From Polymorphobacter megasporae (GTDB lineage: Bacteria > Pseudomonadota > Alphaproteobacteria > Sphingomonadales > Sphingomonadaceae): a DNA stretch of 64,000 nucleotides. The stretch is taken from assembly GCF_018982885.2 (NCBI RefSeq), contig NZ_CP081848.1:3472001-3536000 (forward strand), read 5' to 3'. Position numbers and translations under genes: made by a program. Below, one piece after another: positions 53,021-61,598 of the stretch. The notes under the pieces are model-generated. The model made no database searches. It was not told the DNA's origin and saw nothing but the letters and a program-made list of their open reading frames with translations. How positions within the stretch are numbered: the first letter of the stretch is position 1; the number at the start of each line of letters is the position of its first letter.

Positions 53021-54102
53021 GCGACGACGTCGCGCGCCTCCGCCTGATCCGCAGCGACAACGTCGGCCCGGTCACCTACCGACAGCTTCTTCGACGCTTC
53101 AGCACCCCGCAAGCCGCCCTCGACGCCCTCCCCGACCTCGTCCGCCGTGGTGGCGGAGCGGCGCGGATCGCGACCGCCGCCGATGCCGAAACCGAACTCG
53201 CGGCGGTCGCCAAATTCGGCGGGCAGTTCGTCTTCATCGGCACCGGCCTCTACCCGTGGCTCCTCGCCCAGACCGAAACCGCGCCCCCTGCGCTCGCGGT
53301 CAAGGGCGACCTCGGCCTGCTCGAACGCCCGTGCGTGGCAATGGTCGGCGCGCGCAATTCAAGCGCGGCGGCGGTGCGCTTCGCCCGCGAACTCGCCACT
53401 GAATTATCGCAAGCCGACCTCGTCGTCGTATCGGGGCTCGCACGCGGGATCGACTCGGCGGCACATCAGGGGGCGCTCGACGGCGGCACGATCGGGGTCA
53501 TCGCCGGGGGGCTCGACAATGTCTATCCGCCCGAGAACGCCAGCCTGCAGGCGTCGATCGGGGCTTCGGGGCTGGTTGTGGCCGAACAGCCGCTGGGCAC
53601 GAGCCCGCAGGCGCGCCACTTCCCCCGCCGCAACCGCATCATTGCAGGGCTGTGCGCCGGAACGATCGTCGTCGAGGGCGCATTGAAGTCGGGGTCGCTG
53701 ATCACCGCGCGGATCGCCGCCGAGGCCGGGCGCGAGGTGATGGCGGTGCCGGGCTCGCCGCTCGACCCGCGCGCACAGGGGTGCAACCAGTTGATCCGCG
53801 AGGGCGCGACGCTGATCCAGACCGCCGCCGACGTCCTCGAAGCGCTCGGCACCGTCGGCGGCCAGATCGGCGGCCGCCTGCTCTCGCCCGGCACCGCGTG
53901 GGACCCCGGCCCGGTTGCGCTCGACGCCGACGACATCACGCGCGACCACATCATCGGACTGCTGTCGCCGACCCCGGTCGCGATCGACGAACTGGTCCGC
54001 CAGAGCGGCTGCGCGGCGGCGACGGTCGCAGGGGTGTTGCTCGATCTGGAGCTGTGCGGGGGGCTGGTTCGGCACGCGGGAGGACGTGTGGCGCGGGCCT
54101 AG
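53017..54102 (+). CDS. dprA: DNA processing protein DprA
   Basis: 361-residue Rossmann-type protein that loads RecA on incoming single-stranded DNA during natural transformation. It has an N-terminal helical domain, VGARNSSAAAVRFARELA, VVSGLARGIDSAAHQGAL, VIAGGLDNVYPPEN, FPRRNRIIAGLC, VVEGALKSGSLITAR and a C-terminal winged-helix region. GTG at 53017 overlaps the plsY stop. Its TAG overlaps by 4 bp the end of the convergent toxin remnant on the other strand. Confidence 0.95.
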   Translation: MSDDVARLRLIRSDNVGPVTYRQLLRRFSTPQAALDALPDLVRRGGGAARIATAADAETELAAVAKFGGQFVFIGTGLYPWLLAQTETAPPALAVKGDLGLLERPCVAMVGARNSSAAAVRFARELATELSQADLVVVSGLARGIDSAAHQGALDGGTIGVIAGGLDNVYPPENASLQASIGASGLVVAEQPLGTSPQARHFPRRNRIIAGLCAGTIVVEGALKSGSLITARIAAEAGREVMAVPGSPLDPRAQGCNQLIREGATLIQTAADVLEALGTVGGQIGGRLLSPGTAWDPGPVALDADDITRDHIIGLLSPTPVAIDELVRQSGCAAATVAGVLLDLELCGGLVRHAGGRVARA

Positions 54103-54404
54103 CTCTGCTGAAGCAGCGCGCCGTAATCCTGTGCACCATGCACGACGGCCATTATCGTGACTTCGTTTCGGCCGACCGTGAAAGCAATCAACGTCCGTTT
54201 CCGATATGCCAATATGCGAAGCGCCGGCAGAATGTCGTCGCGCTTCGTGCCCCGCATGGGAAAGTCCTCGAGGCTGTCGCACCGTGCGACGATTCACTTG
54301 ATAAAACGGGCGGCAATTGCCAGCGAGCTTTCGTCGGCGATGTAGCTCGATAACGCGGCCAGATCGGCCAGAGCGGCGGCCGTGTAGACGACGCGATGCG
54401 TCAC
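54099..54404 (-). pseudogene. ParE-like RelE/ParE-superfamily toxin, interrupted by in-frame TGA
   Basis: Read from the GTG at 54404 the frame is a full ParE-type toxin of 101 codons, but codon 37 is TGA (54294-54296). The first part reads VTHRVVYTAAALADLAALSS then YIADESSLAIAARFIK. After the stop the same frame continues IVARCDSLEDFPMRGTKRDD, ILPALRILAYRKRTLIAF and VTIMAVVHGAQDYGALLQ to a TAG. Both halves match the family layout and no frameshift is needed, so a single CGA-to-TGA type change would explain it. Start and antitoxin stop overlap in GTGA. Readthrough or restart at an internal ATG is possible but unlikely to give active toxin. Confidence 0.8.
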
Positions 54405-54673
54405 GTCCGATCGGCGACGGCGTGCCGTTCGGCGATATGTGCGAGAACCTCTTCGGACGTATAGACGTGCGTCGGATCGGCCTGCCATGCCTCACACGCC
54501 GGGACGACCTTCTCGCGCAGCCACCTCTCGACCCGCAGATCTGGCCCCATCAACACTTCGAGACCGTCCAGGATGACATCACCCGGGCTATCGTATTCCC
54601 CAGTCGCGACCTTGTTGCGAACCTTCTCCGCCAACTCGTTGGGTAGCGTGATGATGAATTCCTGGGTTGCCAT
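54401..54673 (-). CDS. ParD-like antitoxin
   Basis: 90-residue protein with a ribbon-helix-helix N-terminus (MATQEFIITLPNELAEKVRN) and the ParD-type KVATGEYDSPGDVILDGLEV block. The C-terminal half is the toxin-neutralising part. It precedes the interrupted toxin with a 4-bp overlap, which marks a type II toxin-antitoxin operon. The antitoxin frame is intact, whereas its partner carries a stop, so the pair seems to be decaying. Confidence 0.88.
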   Translation of the reverse strand: MATQEFIITLPNELAEKVRNKVATGEYDSPGDVILDGLEVLMGPDLRVERWLREKVVPACEAWQADPTHVYTSEEVLAHIAERHAVADRT

Positions 54674-55063
54674 TGCGCCATCCTCCGGATCGAAGATCCA
54701 ACATAGATCGTAAGTGCCCCTGCCTCAACGCGGCGATCACCATTGCTGTCCTACACCCCGACGTTCAGCATATGATCGAGCCTTCGAGTCGCCACCGGGC
54801 GGCGGTCGCGCTCTTTCTCATCGTCAGCCATCTGCCTCCCCACGGTCGCACCCCGTGCAGACGTTATCCACATCGTTCCCGAAACGCTGGTCATCGCGAT
54901 TTCAATGTTCAAAACCGTGAACTTCGTGTGACCTTTCGCGCCGACCGACCAGACCGTTAATAAAATCTTTACCGAAAGATCATGTCCGTAATTGTACGCT
55001 CCCCTTGCCACCGCCCCCATATAGCGCGTAGGGGCCGCCGCGTTTGGCCCGGGAGAACATTGC
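54674..55063. other. 390-bp divergent intergenic region between antitoxin and topA
   Basis: Lower GC than the flanks, notably around 54950-54990 with TTAATAAAATCTTTACC. It should contain the toxin-antitoxin and topA promoters. A 120-codon minus-strand frame (54751-55113) crosses the topA start and has no recognisable features, so it was not called. Confidence 0.5.
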
Positions 55064-57664
55064 ATGGACGTCGTGATCGTCGAGTCACCCGCGAAGGCCA
55101 AAACGATCAACAAGTACCTCGGGTCGAACTACGTCGTCCTCGCGAGCTATGGCCATGTCCGCGACCTGCCGCCGCGCGACGGGTCGGTCGAAACCGAGAA
55201 TGGCTTCGCGATGCACTGGGAGTTGTACGGCGACAAGGCCAAGCAGCTCAAGGCGATCTCGGACGAGGTCAAGAAGGCCGACCACGTCATCCTCGCGACC
55301 GACCCCGACCGCGAGGGCGAGGCGATCGCATGGCACCTGCTCGAATGGATCAAGGGCAAGAAGGGCCTGATGCCGAAGGGCGGCGCGACGCGCGTCACCT
55401 TCAACGAGATCACCAAGACCGCGATCCTCGCCGCGATGGGCCGACCGCGCGAAGTCGACGGCGACCTCGTCGATGCCTACCGCGCCCGCCGCGCCCTCGA
55501 CTACCTCGTCGGCTTCAACCTCTCCCCCGTCCTCTGGCGCAAGCTGCCCGGCGCGAAGTCCGCCGGCCGTGTCCAGTCGGTCGCGCTGCGCATCGTCGTC
55601 GACCGCGAGCGCGAGATCGAGACCTTCGTCAACCGCGAATACTGGACCGTCGAGGCCAGCCTCGCGACGGTTGCCGGGGCATCGTTCGTCGCCCGGCTGA
55701 CGCACTGGAACGGCAAGAAGCTCGACCGTTTCGACCTGTCCGAAGTCGTCGCCGCGCAGCAGGCGCGCGCCGATGTCGAGGCGGGCAAGTTCACCATCAG
55801 CGCGGTCGAGACCAAGCCCGCGACGCGCAACCCCTACCCGCCGTTCACCACCTCGACGCTCCAGCAGGAGGCGTCGCGCAAGCTCGGCTTCACCGCCAGC
55901 CACACGATGCGCGTCGCCCAGTCGCTCTACGAGGACGGCCACATCACCTATATGCGGACCGATGGCGTCCAGGTCGCAGGCGAGGCGATCGAGCAGGCGC
56001 GGGCAGTCATCGCCGAGGATTTCGGCGGCGGTGAGAACGTTCTGCCCGCCAAGCCGCGCCACTATGCGACCAAGGCAAAGAACGCGCAGGAAGCGCATGA
56101 GGCGATCCGCCCGACCGACCTGACCCGGCGTCCGGGCAGCGGCATCTCGGGCGACAATGGCAAGCTGTACGCGCTGATCTGGAAGCGGACGATCGCGTCG
56201 CAGATGGCGTCGGCGAAGATGGAGCGGACCGCGGTCGACCTGACCGACGCCGCGGGCAAGGCGACGCTGCGTGCGAGCGGGCAGGTCATCCTCCACCCCG
56301 GCTTCCTCGCGGTCTACACCGAGGACCGCGACGACGCCCCGGTCGACGGTGAGGACGCCGACGACACGCGCCGCCTGCCCAAATTGGTGCAGGGCGAGAA
56401 GCCGCAGGTCACCGCCGCGCGCGCCGACCAGCACTTCACCGAGCCGCCCCCGCGTTATTCGGAAGCCTCGCTGGTTAAGCGCCTCGAAGAACTCGGGATC
56501 GGCCGCCCGTCGACCTATGCCTCGATCCTCCAGACGCTGCGCGACCGGCTGTATGTCCGGATGGAGAAGAACCGCTTCTTCGCCGAGGAAAAGGGGCGGC
56601 TGGTGACTGCCTTCCTCGAACGCTATTTCGAGAAGTACGTCAGCTACGACTTCACCGCAGAGCTCGAAACGCGGCTCGACGAAGTGTCGGCGGGCGACCT
56701 CGATTACCTCACCGTCCTCAGCGACTTCTGGAAGGACTTCTCGCCGAAGACCAAGGAAGTCCTCGAAATCCGCCCGTCGGACGTCACCGTCGCGCTCGAC
56801 GAATTCCTGTCGCCGTTCCTGTTCCCGCCGAAGGAGGACGGCTCCGACCCGCGCCTCTGCCCGACGTGCGGCACCGGTCGCCTCGGCCTCAAGACCGGCA
56901 AGTTCGGCGCGTTCGTATCGTGCTCGAACTACCCGGACTGCCGCTACACCCGCCAGTTCGGCGAGGGCGGCGAGCTCAAGGAATCGACTGGGCCGGTCGT
57001 GCTCGGCGACGACCCGACGACCGGCCAGCCAGTCAGCCTGCGCTCCGGCCGTTTTGGGGCTTACGTCCAGCTCGGCGAGGACGGCGCCAAGGGCGACCCC
57101 AAGCCGCCGCGCGCGTCGATCCCCAAGGACATGCCGGTAACGGGCGAGGAGCATCTCGACACCGCGCTCCAGCTGCTGTCGCTGCCGCGTGAGGTCGGCC
57201 TCCACCCCGAGACCGGCAGCCCGATCACCGCGAGCATCGGCCGCTATGGCCCCTATCTCGCCCACGCCGGCAAATACGCCCGGCTGACGTCGAGCGCGGA
57301 GGTGTTCGAGACCGGCATGAACTCGGCGGTGGCCAAGCTCGCCGACGCCGCGGCAAACCCGGGCCGGGCCCGCAATGCCCCACAGGCCTTGCGTGAAGTC
57401 GGACCGCATCCGGTTTCGGGCAGCGTCATCAAGCTGATGGAAGGCCGCTTCGGTCCCTACCTGACCGACGGAACGACCAACGCCAACGTGCCGAAGGGCG
57501 AGGACGGCATGGCGCTATCGCTCGACGCGGCGGCAGCGTTGATCGACGCACGCGCGGCGATGCCGGCCAAGGGCAAGAAACGCCCCACGAAAGCCCCCGC
57601 TCGGAAGGCGCCCGCCAAGACCGCCGCCGCCAAGCCGAAAGCTACAAAATCCGTGAAAAAGTAA
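55064..57664 (+). CDS. topA: DNA topoisomerase I TopA
   Basis: 866-residue type IA topoisomerase. TOPRIM domain VVIVESPAKAKTINKYLG at the start with LATDPDREGEAIAWH; catalytic Tyr near residue 296 in ITYMRTDGVQ; AKNAQEAHEAIRPTD. Behind it is one C4 zinc motif (CPTCGTG to CSNYPDC, about 600-626), then further TopA C-terminal repeats with RFGAYVQLGEDG and RYGPYLAHAGKY. The C-terminus is a Lys/Ala/Pro-rich tail (KGKKRPTKAPARKAPAK) that likely binds DNA. The start is ATG at 55064. Confidence 0.96.
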   Translation: MDVVIVESPAKAKTINKYLGSNYVVLASYGHVRDLPPRDGSVETENGFAMHWELYGDKAKQLKAISDEVKKADHVILATDPDREGEAIAWHLLEWIKGKKGLMPKGGATRVTFNEITKTAILAAMGRPREVDGDLVDAYRARRALDYLVGFNLSPVLWRKLPGAKSAGRVQSVALRIVVDREREIETFVNREYWTVEASLATVAGASFVARLTHWNGKKLDRFDLSEVVAAQQARADVEAGKFTISAVETKPATRNPYPPFTTSTLQQEASRKLGFTASHTMRVAQSLYEDGHITYMRTDGVQVAGEAIEQARAVIAEDFGGGENVLPAKPRHYATKAKNAQEAHEAIRPTDLTRRPGSGISGDNGKLYALIWKRTIASQMASAKMERTAVDLTDAAGKATLRASGQVILHPGFLAVYTEDRDDAPVDGEDADDTRRLPKLVQGEKPQVTAARADQHFTEPPPRYSEASLVKRLEELGIGRPSTYASILQTLRDRLYVRMEKNRFFAEEKGRLVTAFLERYFEKYVSYDFTAELETRLDEVSAGDLDYLTVLSDFWKDFSPKTKEVLEIRPSDVTVALDEFLSPFLFPPKEDGSDPRLCPTCGTGRLGLKTGKFGAFVSCSNYPDCRYTRQFGEGGELKESTGPVVLGDDPTTGQPVSLRSGRFGAYVQLGEDGAKGDPKPPRASIPKDMPVTGEEHLDTALQLLSLPREVGLHPETGSPITASIGRYGPYLAHAGKYARLTSSAEVFETGMNSAVAKLADAAANPGRARNAPQALREVGPHPVSGSVIKLMEGRFGPYLTDGTTNANVPKGEDGMALSLDAAAALIDARAAMPAKGKKRPTKAPARKAPAKTAAAKPKATKSVKK

Positions 57665-57689
57665 CCTTTAATCACAGTCGGTTCTGGTA

Positions 57690-57718
57690 GATTACTCGAA
57701 TTTATCGATGAGTTAATC
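57690..57718. promoter_or_regulatory. Imperfect inverted repeat, far upstream of the PEP-CTERM gene
   Basis: GATTACTC and GAGTTAATC face each other across 12 bp, centred about 135 bp upstream of the predicted sigma-54 start site. That is a usual distance for an enhancer-binding regulator, although topA mRNA termination is another possibility. Confidence 0.3.
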
Positions 57719-57769
57719 ATCCATTATTCCGATATCGTCGGGATATCTTACAGTTGTCGCGCGCTTTTC

Positions 57770-57791
57770 GTGGGTAGATTGTCCAACCCAC
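57770..57791. promoter_or_regulatory. Inverted repeat GTGGGT-ACCCAC upstream of the sigma-54 promoter
   Basis: A perfect 6-bp inverted repeat with a 10-bp spacer lies about 25 bp before the -24 element. It may be a regulator site or a weak hairpin. Confidence 0.3.
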
Positions 57792-57814
57792 TGGAATGGC
57801 GTCGGGTGTTGACT

Positions 57815-57830
57815 TGGCACTGTCTTTGCA
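57815..57830 (+). promoter_or_regulatory. Sigma-54 (RpoN) promoter of the PEP-CTERM gene
   Basis: TGGCAC-TGTCT-TTGCA matches the -24/-12 consensus (TGGCACG-N4-TTGCA) at nearly every key base; the invariant GG (57816-57817) and GC (57828-57829) are 10 bp apart, as required. It lies 35 bp before the chosen start codon, which leaves a leader of about 25 nt with a GAGGA ribosome-binding site. PEP-CTERM genes in some bacteria depend on RpoN and the PrsK/PrsR two-component system, which supports the call. Confidence 0.75.
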
Positions 57831-57865
57831 TCGTTCTCGTTACGTAATCGAAACGAGGATTTGTG

Positions 57866-58564
57866 ATGACTCAGCTCACCACCACCAAGCTTGCCGCCAT
57901 GACCGTCCTCGCCTTCGCCGGCATTGCGGCAAGTTCGGCCAGTGCCGTCACCGTCATTTCGGTGGAAGCGGCCGGCGTGCAGAGCACCACTGTCGCGCTG
58001 TCGCGGTCAGGCGTCGAAGCCTTTTCGGGACCGGCCGGAACTAACGTAACGTTAACGACCGATTTCGGCGGCAGCAGCTATAGCGGTGTCTATTCAGCGC
58101 ACGACGTTATTGCCACCGGCACGCAGTATGGCGGTGCCGGCGGATCGGGTTACTTCACGATGGGTCACGGCACCGTCACGATCGACATCACCGGTCCGGC
58201 AAATTACTTCGGGCTGTGGGCATCGGCGATCGACACGAACAACGCAATCGAATTCTGGCGCGGCGGTGTCGAGGTCGACCATATCTCGCCGCTGGCGATG
58301 GGGCTTGAAGCGAGCTACCTCGGCAACCCGAATGCGTCGTTTCTCGGCAAGGACCGGGCCCAGGCGTTCGCATTCATCAACTATCACGTCTTCGGCGGCT
58401 TCGATCAGGTTCGCCTGATCCAGGGCTACGGCGGCATGTTCGAGAACGACAACAATACCGTCGGGCTCATCCCCGAACCGACATCGTGGCTCCTGCTCCT
58501 CGCGGGCTTCGGGCTCGTCGGCCTGCGTTTGCGCCGCGCACCGACACGGGTCGTTCTCGCCTGA
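57866..58564 (+). CDS. PEP-CTERM sorting-domain protein (exosortase substrate)
   Basis: 232-residue secreted protein. An N-terminal signal peptide (KLAAMTVLAFAGIAASSASA region) is followed by a Thr/Ser/Gly-rich, beta-rich body without a recognised domain. The C-terminal sorting tail has IPEPTSW, a hydrophobic span LLLLAGFGLVGLRL and a basic end RRAP. Exosortase is thought to cut such tails during export, linked to extracellular polysaccharide production. ATG at 57866 is preferred to the adjoining GTG at 57863 because GAGGA lies 6 nt upstream. No exosortase gene is in this window. It ends before a clear terminator. Confidence 0.9.
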   Translation: MTQLTTTKLAAMTVLAFAGIAASSASAVTVISVEAAGVQSTTVALSRSGVEAFSGPAGTNVTLTTDFGGSSYSGVYSAHDVIATGTQYGGAGGSGYFTMGHGTVTIDITGPANYFGLWASAIDTNNAIEFWRGGVEVDHISPLAMGLEASYLGNPNASFLGKDRAQAFAFINYHVFGGFDQVRLIQGYGGMFENDNNTVGLIPEPTSWLLLLAGFGLVGLRLRRAPTRVVLA

Positions 58565-58586
58565 TCCTCGGCACGACAGGCATCGC

Positions 58587-58619
58587 AAAGGGCTGCCCTA
58601 CGCAAGGGCAGCCCTTTTT
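58587..58619 (+). terminator. Rho-independent terminator after the PEP-CTERM gene
   Basis: A 13-bp stem, AAAGGGCTGCCCT with AGGGCAGCCCTTT, around a 5-nt loop and ending in a T run, 23 bp after the stop codon. It separates the sigma-54 unit from rnr. Confidence 0.9.
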
Positions 58620-58658
58620 GATTGCGGGAGGTCGGGTGTAGCCTCACAAGCTTGAGCG

Positions 58659-60866
58659 ATGCCGCGCCGTCCCCCGCCTCCGCCCCCCGGCCTGCCGACC
58701 GCCGAGCAGATCCTCGGCTTCATCGCCGCCAGCGCAACGCCGGTCGGCAAGCGTGAGATCGCGCGCGCCTTCGGCCTCCACGCACAAGACAAGATCGCGC
58801 TGAAAAGCCTGATGCGCGACATGACCGACGCAGGGCAGCTCGACGTCGGCCCCAAGCGCCAGGTCCACAAGGGCGGCGGCCTGCCCAAGGTCACCGTCCT
58901 CCGCGTGATCGAGGCGGGCGACGGGCCGCCGGTCGCGACCCCCGACCGCTGGGACCATCCCGGCGTCCCGCCGAAGGTCCGGATCATAGAGGGTAAGCGC
59001 CGCGGCGCGCTCGGGATCGGCGACCGGGTGCTGGCGCGCATCGAGGAGACTGGCGGCGGCTACACCGGCTTCCCGATGAAGCTGCTCGCCAAGACCGAAG
59101 AATTCGTCCTCGGCATCCTGCGCAAGGACGCCGCCGGGTACCGCCTCGTGCCCGTCGACAAGAAGGCGCGGATCGACTTCTCCGTCCTCGACACGGGCGA
59201 TGCTGAGGTCGGCGACCTCGTCCTCGCCGAGCCGTCGGGGCGTGCGCCGCATCAGTCGGCGCGCGTCGTCGAGGTGCTCGGCGATCCATTTGCGCCGCGC
59301 AGTTTCTCGCTGATCGCGATCCACGCCAAGGGCCTGCCGCACCGCTTCTCCGACGCCGCGACCGAGCAGGCGGAGGAGGCCGCACACCAGCCGCTCGGCG
59401 AACGCGAGGACCTGCGCCACCTGCCCATCCTGACGATCGACCCCGCCGACGCGCGCGACCACGACGACGCCGTCTGGGCCGCCGCGCGTGAAGACGGCGG
59501 CTGGGATGCAATCGTCGCGATCGCCGACGTCAGCTTCTACGTCCGCGAGGGCACTTCGCTCGACCGGGCCGCCCGCGAGCGCGGCAACTCGGTCTACTTC
59601 CCAGACCGCGTCGTCCCGATGCTCCCCGAAATCCTGTCTGCCGACGCCTGCTCGCTCGTCGAGCACAAGGACCGAGCAGTCCTCGCCTGCCACATGACGA
59701 TCACTGCCGAGGGCACCCTTGCAGCTCACCGCTTCACCCGCGCCGTCGTCCGCTGCACGACCAACATCGCGTACGAAGAGGCGCAGGCGACGATCGATTC
59801 CGCGTCGGGCGAGCATCTGGCGACGCTGCTGCCGTTGTGGGGCGCATGGGGCGCGTTGGCCAAGGCGCGCGATGCCCGGGCCCCGCTCGACCTCGACCTG
59901 CCCGAGCGCCGCGTCGAGCTCGACCCGACCGGCACGATCACCGCGATCGTCACCCGCGAACGCCTCGACGCGCACCGGCTGATCGAGGACTTCATGATCG
60001 CCGCCAATGTCGCCGCCGCGCAGGCGCTCGAGGCAAAGCGGACGGTGTGCATGTACCGCGTCCACGAAGCGCCGGGCCGCGAGAAGCTGGTGGCGCTCAA
60101 GGATTATCTCGAAACCTTCGGCATCCCGTTCGCGCTCGGCCAGGTGATCGCGCCAAAGACGTTCAACAAGCTGCTCGCAGCGGTGAAGGACGCGACCTAT
60201 TCGCAGCAGGTCAGCGAGCAGGTGCTGCGGACACAGACCCAGGCGTATTATTCGCCTGAGAACAAAGGCCATTTCGGACTCGCGCTGCGCAGCTACGGCC
60301 ATTTCACCTCGCCGATCCGCCGCTACGCCGACCTTGTCGTCCACCGCGCGCTGGTTCGCGCGTACAAGCTCGGCGACGACGGGTTGAGCGACGCCGAAGC
60401 CGGGCTGATGGCGCGGACCGGCGAGCATATCTCGATGACCGAGCGCCGGGCGATGGAGGCCGAGCGCGAAACCGTCGACCGCTACGTCGCCGCCTATCTG
60501 TCGAAGCGCGTCGGCGAAACGCTTGCGACCCGGATCACCGGGGTCGCCAAGTTCGGCTTCTTCGCCACCGTCGAGGGCATCGGCGGCGACGGGCTGGTGC
60601 CGGTATCGACGCTCGGCGCCGAATATTTCGTCTTCAATGAGGACGCCCGGACGCTCGAGGGCAGCAGCAGCGGCACGCGCTATGCCGCCGGGCAGAAGCT
60701 CGACCTGCGCCTCGCCGAGGCCAATCCGATCACCGGCGCGCTGCGCTTCGAGCTCCCGCTAGGCGAAGGTGAGAGCCCCGGCCCGCGCAACGACCGCGTC
60801 CGCACCGGGCGTCGCGCCGGACAGAGCCGCATTCCACCGGGCATCCGTCGCGGGCGGCGCAACTAA
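58659..60866 (+). CDS. rnr: Ribonuclease R
   Basis: 735-residue RNB-family 3'-5' exoribonuclease. It has an N-terminal winged-helix region (GKREIARAFGL), cold-shock-type RNA-binding domains, and the RNB active site with DPADARDHDDAVWA near residues 262-275, giving the clustered Asp residues. GNSVYFPDRVVPMLPEILS and SPIRRYADLVVHR follow, then an S1 domain (GVAKFGFFATVEGIGGDGLV). A basic tail ends it. Structured RNA decay is the expected role. The region upstream is short, with a terminator of the previous gene. Confidence 0.95.
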   Translation: MPRRPPPPPPGLPTAEQILGFIAASATPVGKREIARAFGLHAQDKIALKSLMRDMTDAGQLDVGPKRQVHKGGGLPKVTVLRVIEAGDGPPVATPDRWDHPGVPPKVRIIEGKRRGALGIGDRVLARIEETGGGYTGFPMKLLAKTEEFVLGILRKDAAGYRLVPVDKKARIDFSVLDTGDAEVGDLVLAEPSGRAPHQSARVVEVLGDPFAPRSFSLIAIHAKGLPHRFSDAATEQAEEAAHQPLGEREDLRHLPILTIDPADARDHDDAVWAAAREDGGWDAIVAIADVSFYVREGTSLDRAARERGNSVYFPDRVVPMLPEILSADACSLVEHKDRAVLACHMTITAEGTLAAHRFTRAVVRCTTNIAYEEAQATIDSASGEHLATLLPLWGAWGALAKARDARAPLDLDLPERRVELDPTGTITAIVTRERLDAHRLIEDFMIAANVAAAQALEAKRTVCMYRVHEAPGREKLVALKDYLETFGIPFALGQVIAPKTFNKLLAAVKDATYSQQVSEQVLRTQTQAYYSPENKGHFGLALRSYGHFTSPIRRYADLVVHRALVRAYKLGDDGLSDAEAGLMARTGEHISMTERRAMEAERETVDRYVAAYLSKRVGETLATRITGVAKFGFFATVEGIGGDGLVPVSTLGAEYFVFNEDARTLEGSSSGTRYAAGQKLDLRLAEANPITGALRFELPLGEGESPGPRNDRVRTGRRAGQSRIPPGIRRGRRN

Positions 60867-60867
60867 T

Positions 60868-60951
60868 CAGCTGTCATCCCCGCGAAAGCGGGGAGCCAAG
60901 GTCATCGACAGTTGAGACTTTGGGTCCGCGCTTTCGCGGGAATGACAGCTG
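60868..60951. repeat. 84-bp inverted repeat between rnr and rpmG
   Basis: CAGCTGTCATCCCCGCGAAA and the right arm CGCTTTCGCGGGAATGACAG form a hairpin of about 20 bp with a central spacer of about 38 nt. The arm wording (TCATTCCCGCGAAAGCGGG type) is a widely seen palindromic repeat in sphingomonads. It may terminate rnr transcription. Confidence 0.75.
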
Positions 60952-61045
60952 AGTGGTTGACTTTCACGCCCCCTGCCGTCAGAGAGCGCGGTCTGTCGCG
61001 ATGGCCCCGAGGTTCACGCGCTTCTAGCAATACACGGGACGCGTC

Positions 61046-61213
61046 ATGGCCAAGCCGACTACGATCAAGATCAAGCTGATCAGCACCGCCGACACCGGCT
61101 TCTTCTACACGACCAAGAAGAACCCGCGCACGCAGACCGAAAAGCTGATGTTCAAGAAGTACGATCCCGTCGTGCGCAAGCATGTCGAGTTCAAGGAAGC
61201 CAAGATCAAGTAG
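61046..61213 (+). CDS. rpmG: 50S ribosomal protein L33
   Basis: 55-residue basic ribosomal protein, typical L33 start [20 protein letters not shown], then [20 protein letters not shown]. It is the cysteine-free form that binds no zinc. It stands alone on the plus strand. Confidence 0.96.
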   Translation: MAKPTTIKIKLISTADTGFFYTTKKNPRTQTEKLMFKKYDPVVRKHVEFKEAKIK

Positions 61214-61319
61214 CTGCCGGAAGCCGGCTTGCTACCCGCCTGACCGCAGCTTCGTCGGGGCGGCTGATAACAAAAATTCTCGCTCGACGCGCTGCCGCTT
61301 CGCCCGGTAGAGCGTGCCG

Positions 61320-61598
61320 ATGCAAACACTAAAATCGGATCCATCGCTCGCCGCCGCCGAGATGCTCGGTCTGCGGGCGCTCGGCCATATCGTCGGCGAC
61401 ACCGACCTCGGCCCGCGTTTCCTCGACCTGACGGGGCTCGACGTCGCAACCCTCCGCGCGCAGGCGGACTCGCCCGCGGTCCTTTCGGCGGTGCTCGGTT
61501 TCCTCGAAGCGCATGAGCCGAGCCTGATCGCGACGGCAGCCGCGCTCGACGTCCCCCCCGCCGCGCTGACCGCCGCGAACCGGGCGCTGGCGCGATGA
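61320..61598 (+). CDS. DUF3572 family protein
   Basis: 92-residue helical protein of the DUF3572 family found in alphaproteobacteria. The family pattern of hydrophobic and Leu-rich helices is visible in AAAEMLGLRALGHIVGDTD, then LDLTGLDVATLRA and VLGFLEAHEPSLI. Function is unknown. ATG at 61320 was preferred over GTG at 61314. Its stop overlaps the start of the HAD-like gene (ATGA). Confidence 0.8.
   Translation: MQTLKSDPSLAAAEMLGLRALGHIVGDTDLGPRFLDLTGLDVATLRAQADSPAVLSAVLGFLEAHEPSLIATAAALDVPPAALTAANRALAR

Noticed and set aside
53404-54495. 363-codon minus-strand ORF running from the antitoxin region into dprA
   Set aside because: It mixes shadow of dprA with an out-of-frame reading of the toxin remnant and has no family match.
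54980-55063. Specific sigma-70 promoter for topA
   Set aside because: TTG-type and TATA-type hexamers exist in the 80 bp before the start, but no pair has convincing spacing, so no site was called.
54751-55113. 120-codon minus-strand ORF between the antitoxin and topA
   Set aside because: It overlaps the topA start, has no recognisable domain or ribosome-binding site, and lies in a probable promoter region.
55085-57409. 774-codon minus-strand ORF opposite topA
   Set aside because: Antisense shadow; topA is fully supported by catalytic and zinc motifs.
58644-60428. 594-codon minus-strand ORF opposite rnr
   Set aside because: Antisense shadow; the RNase R frame carries the RNB active site and runs full length.
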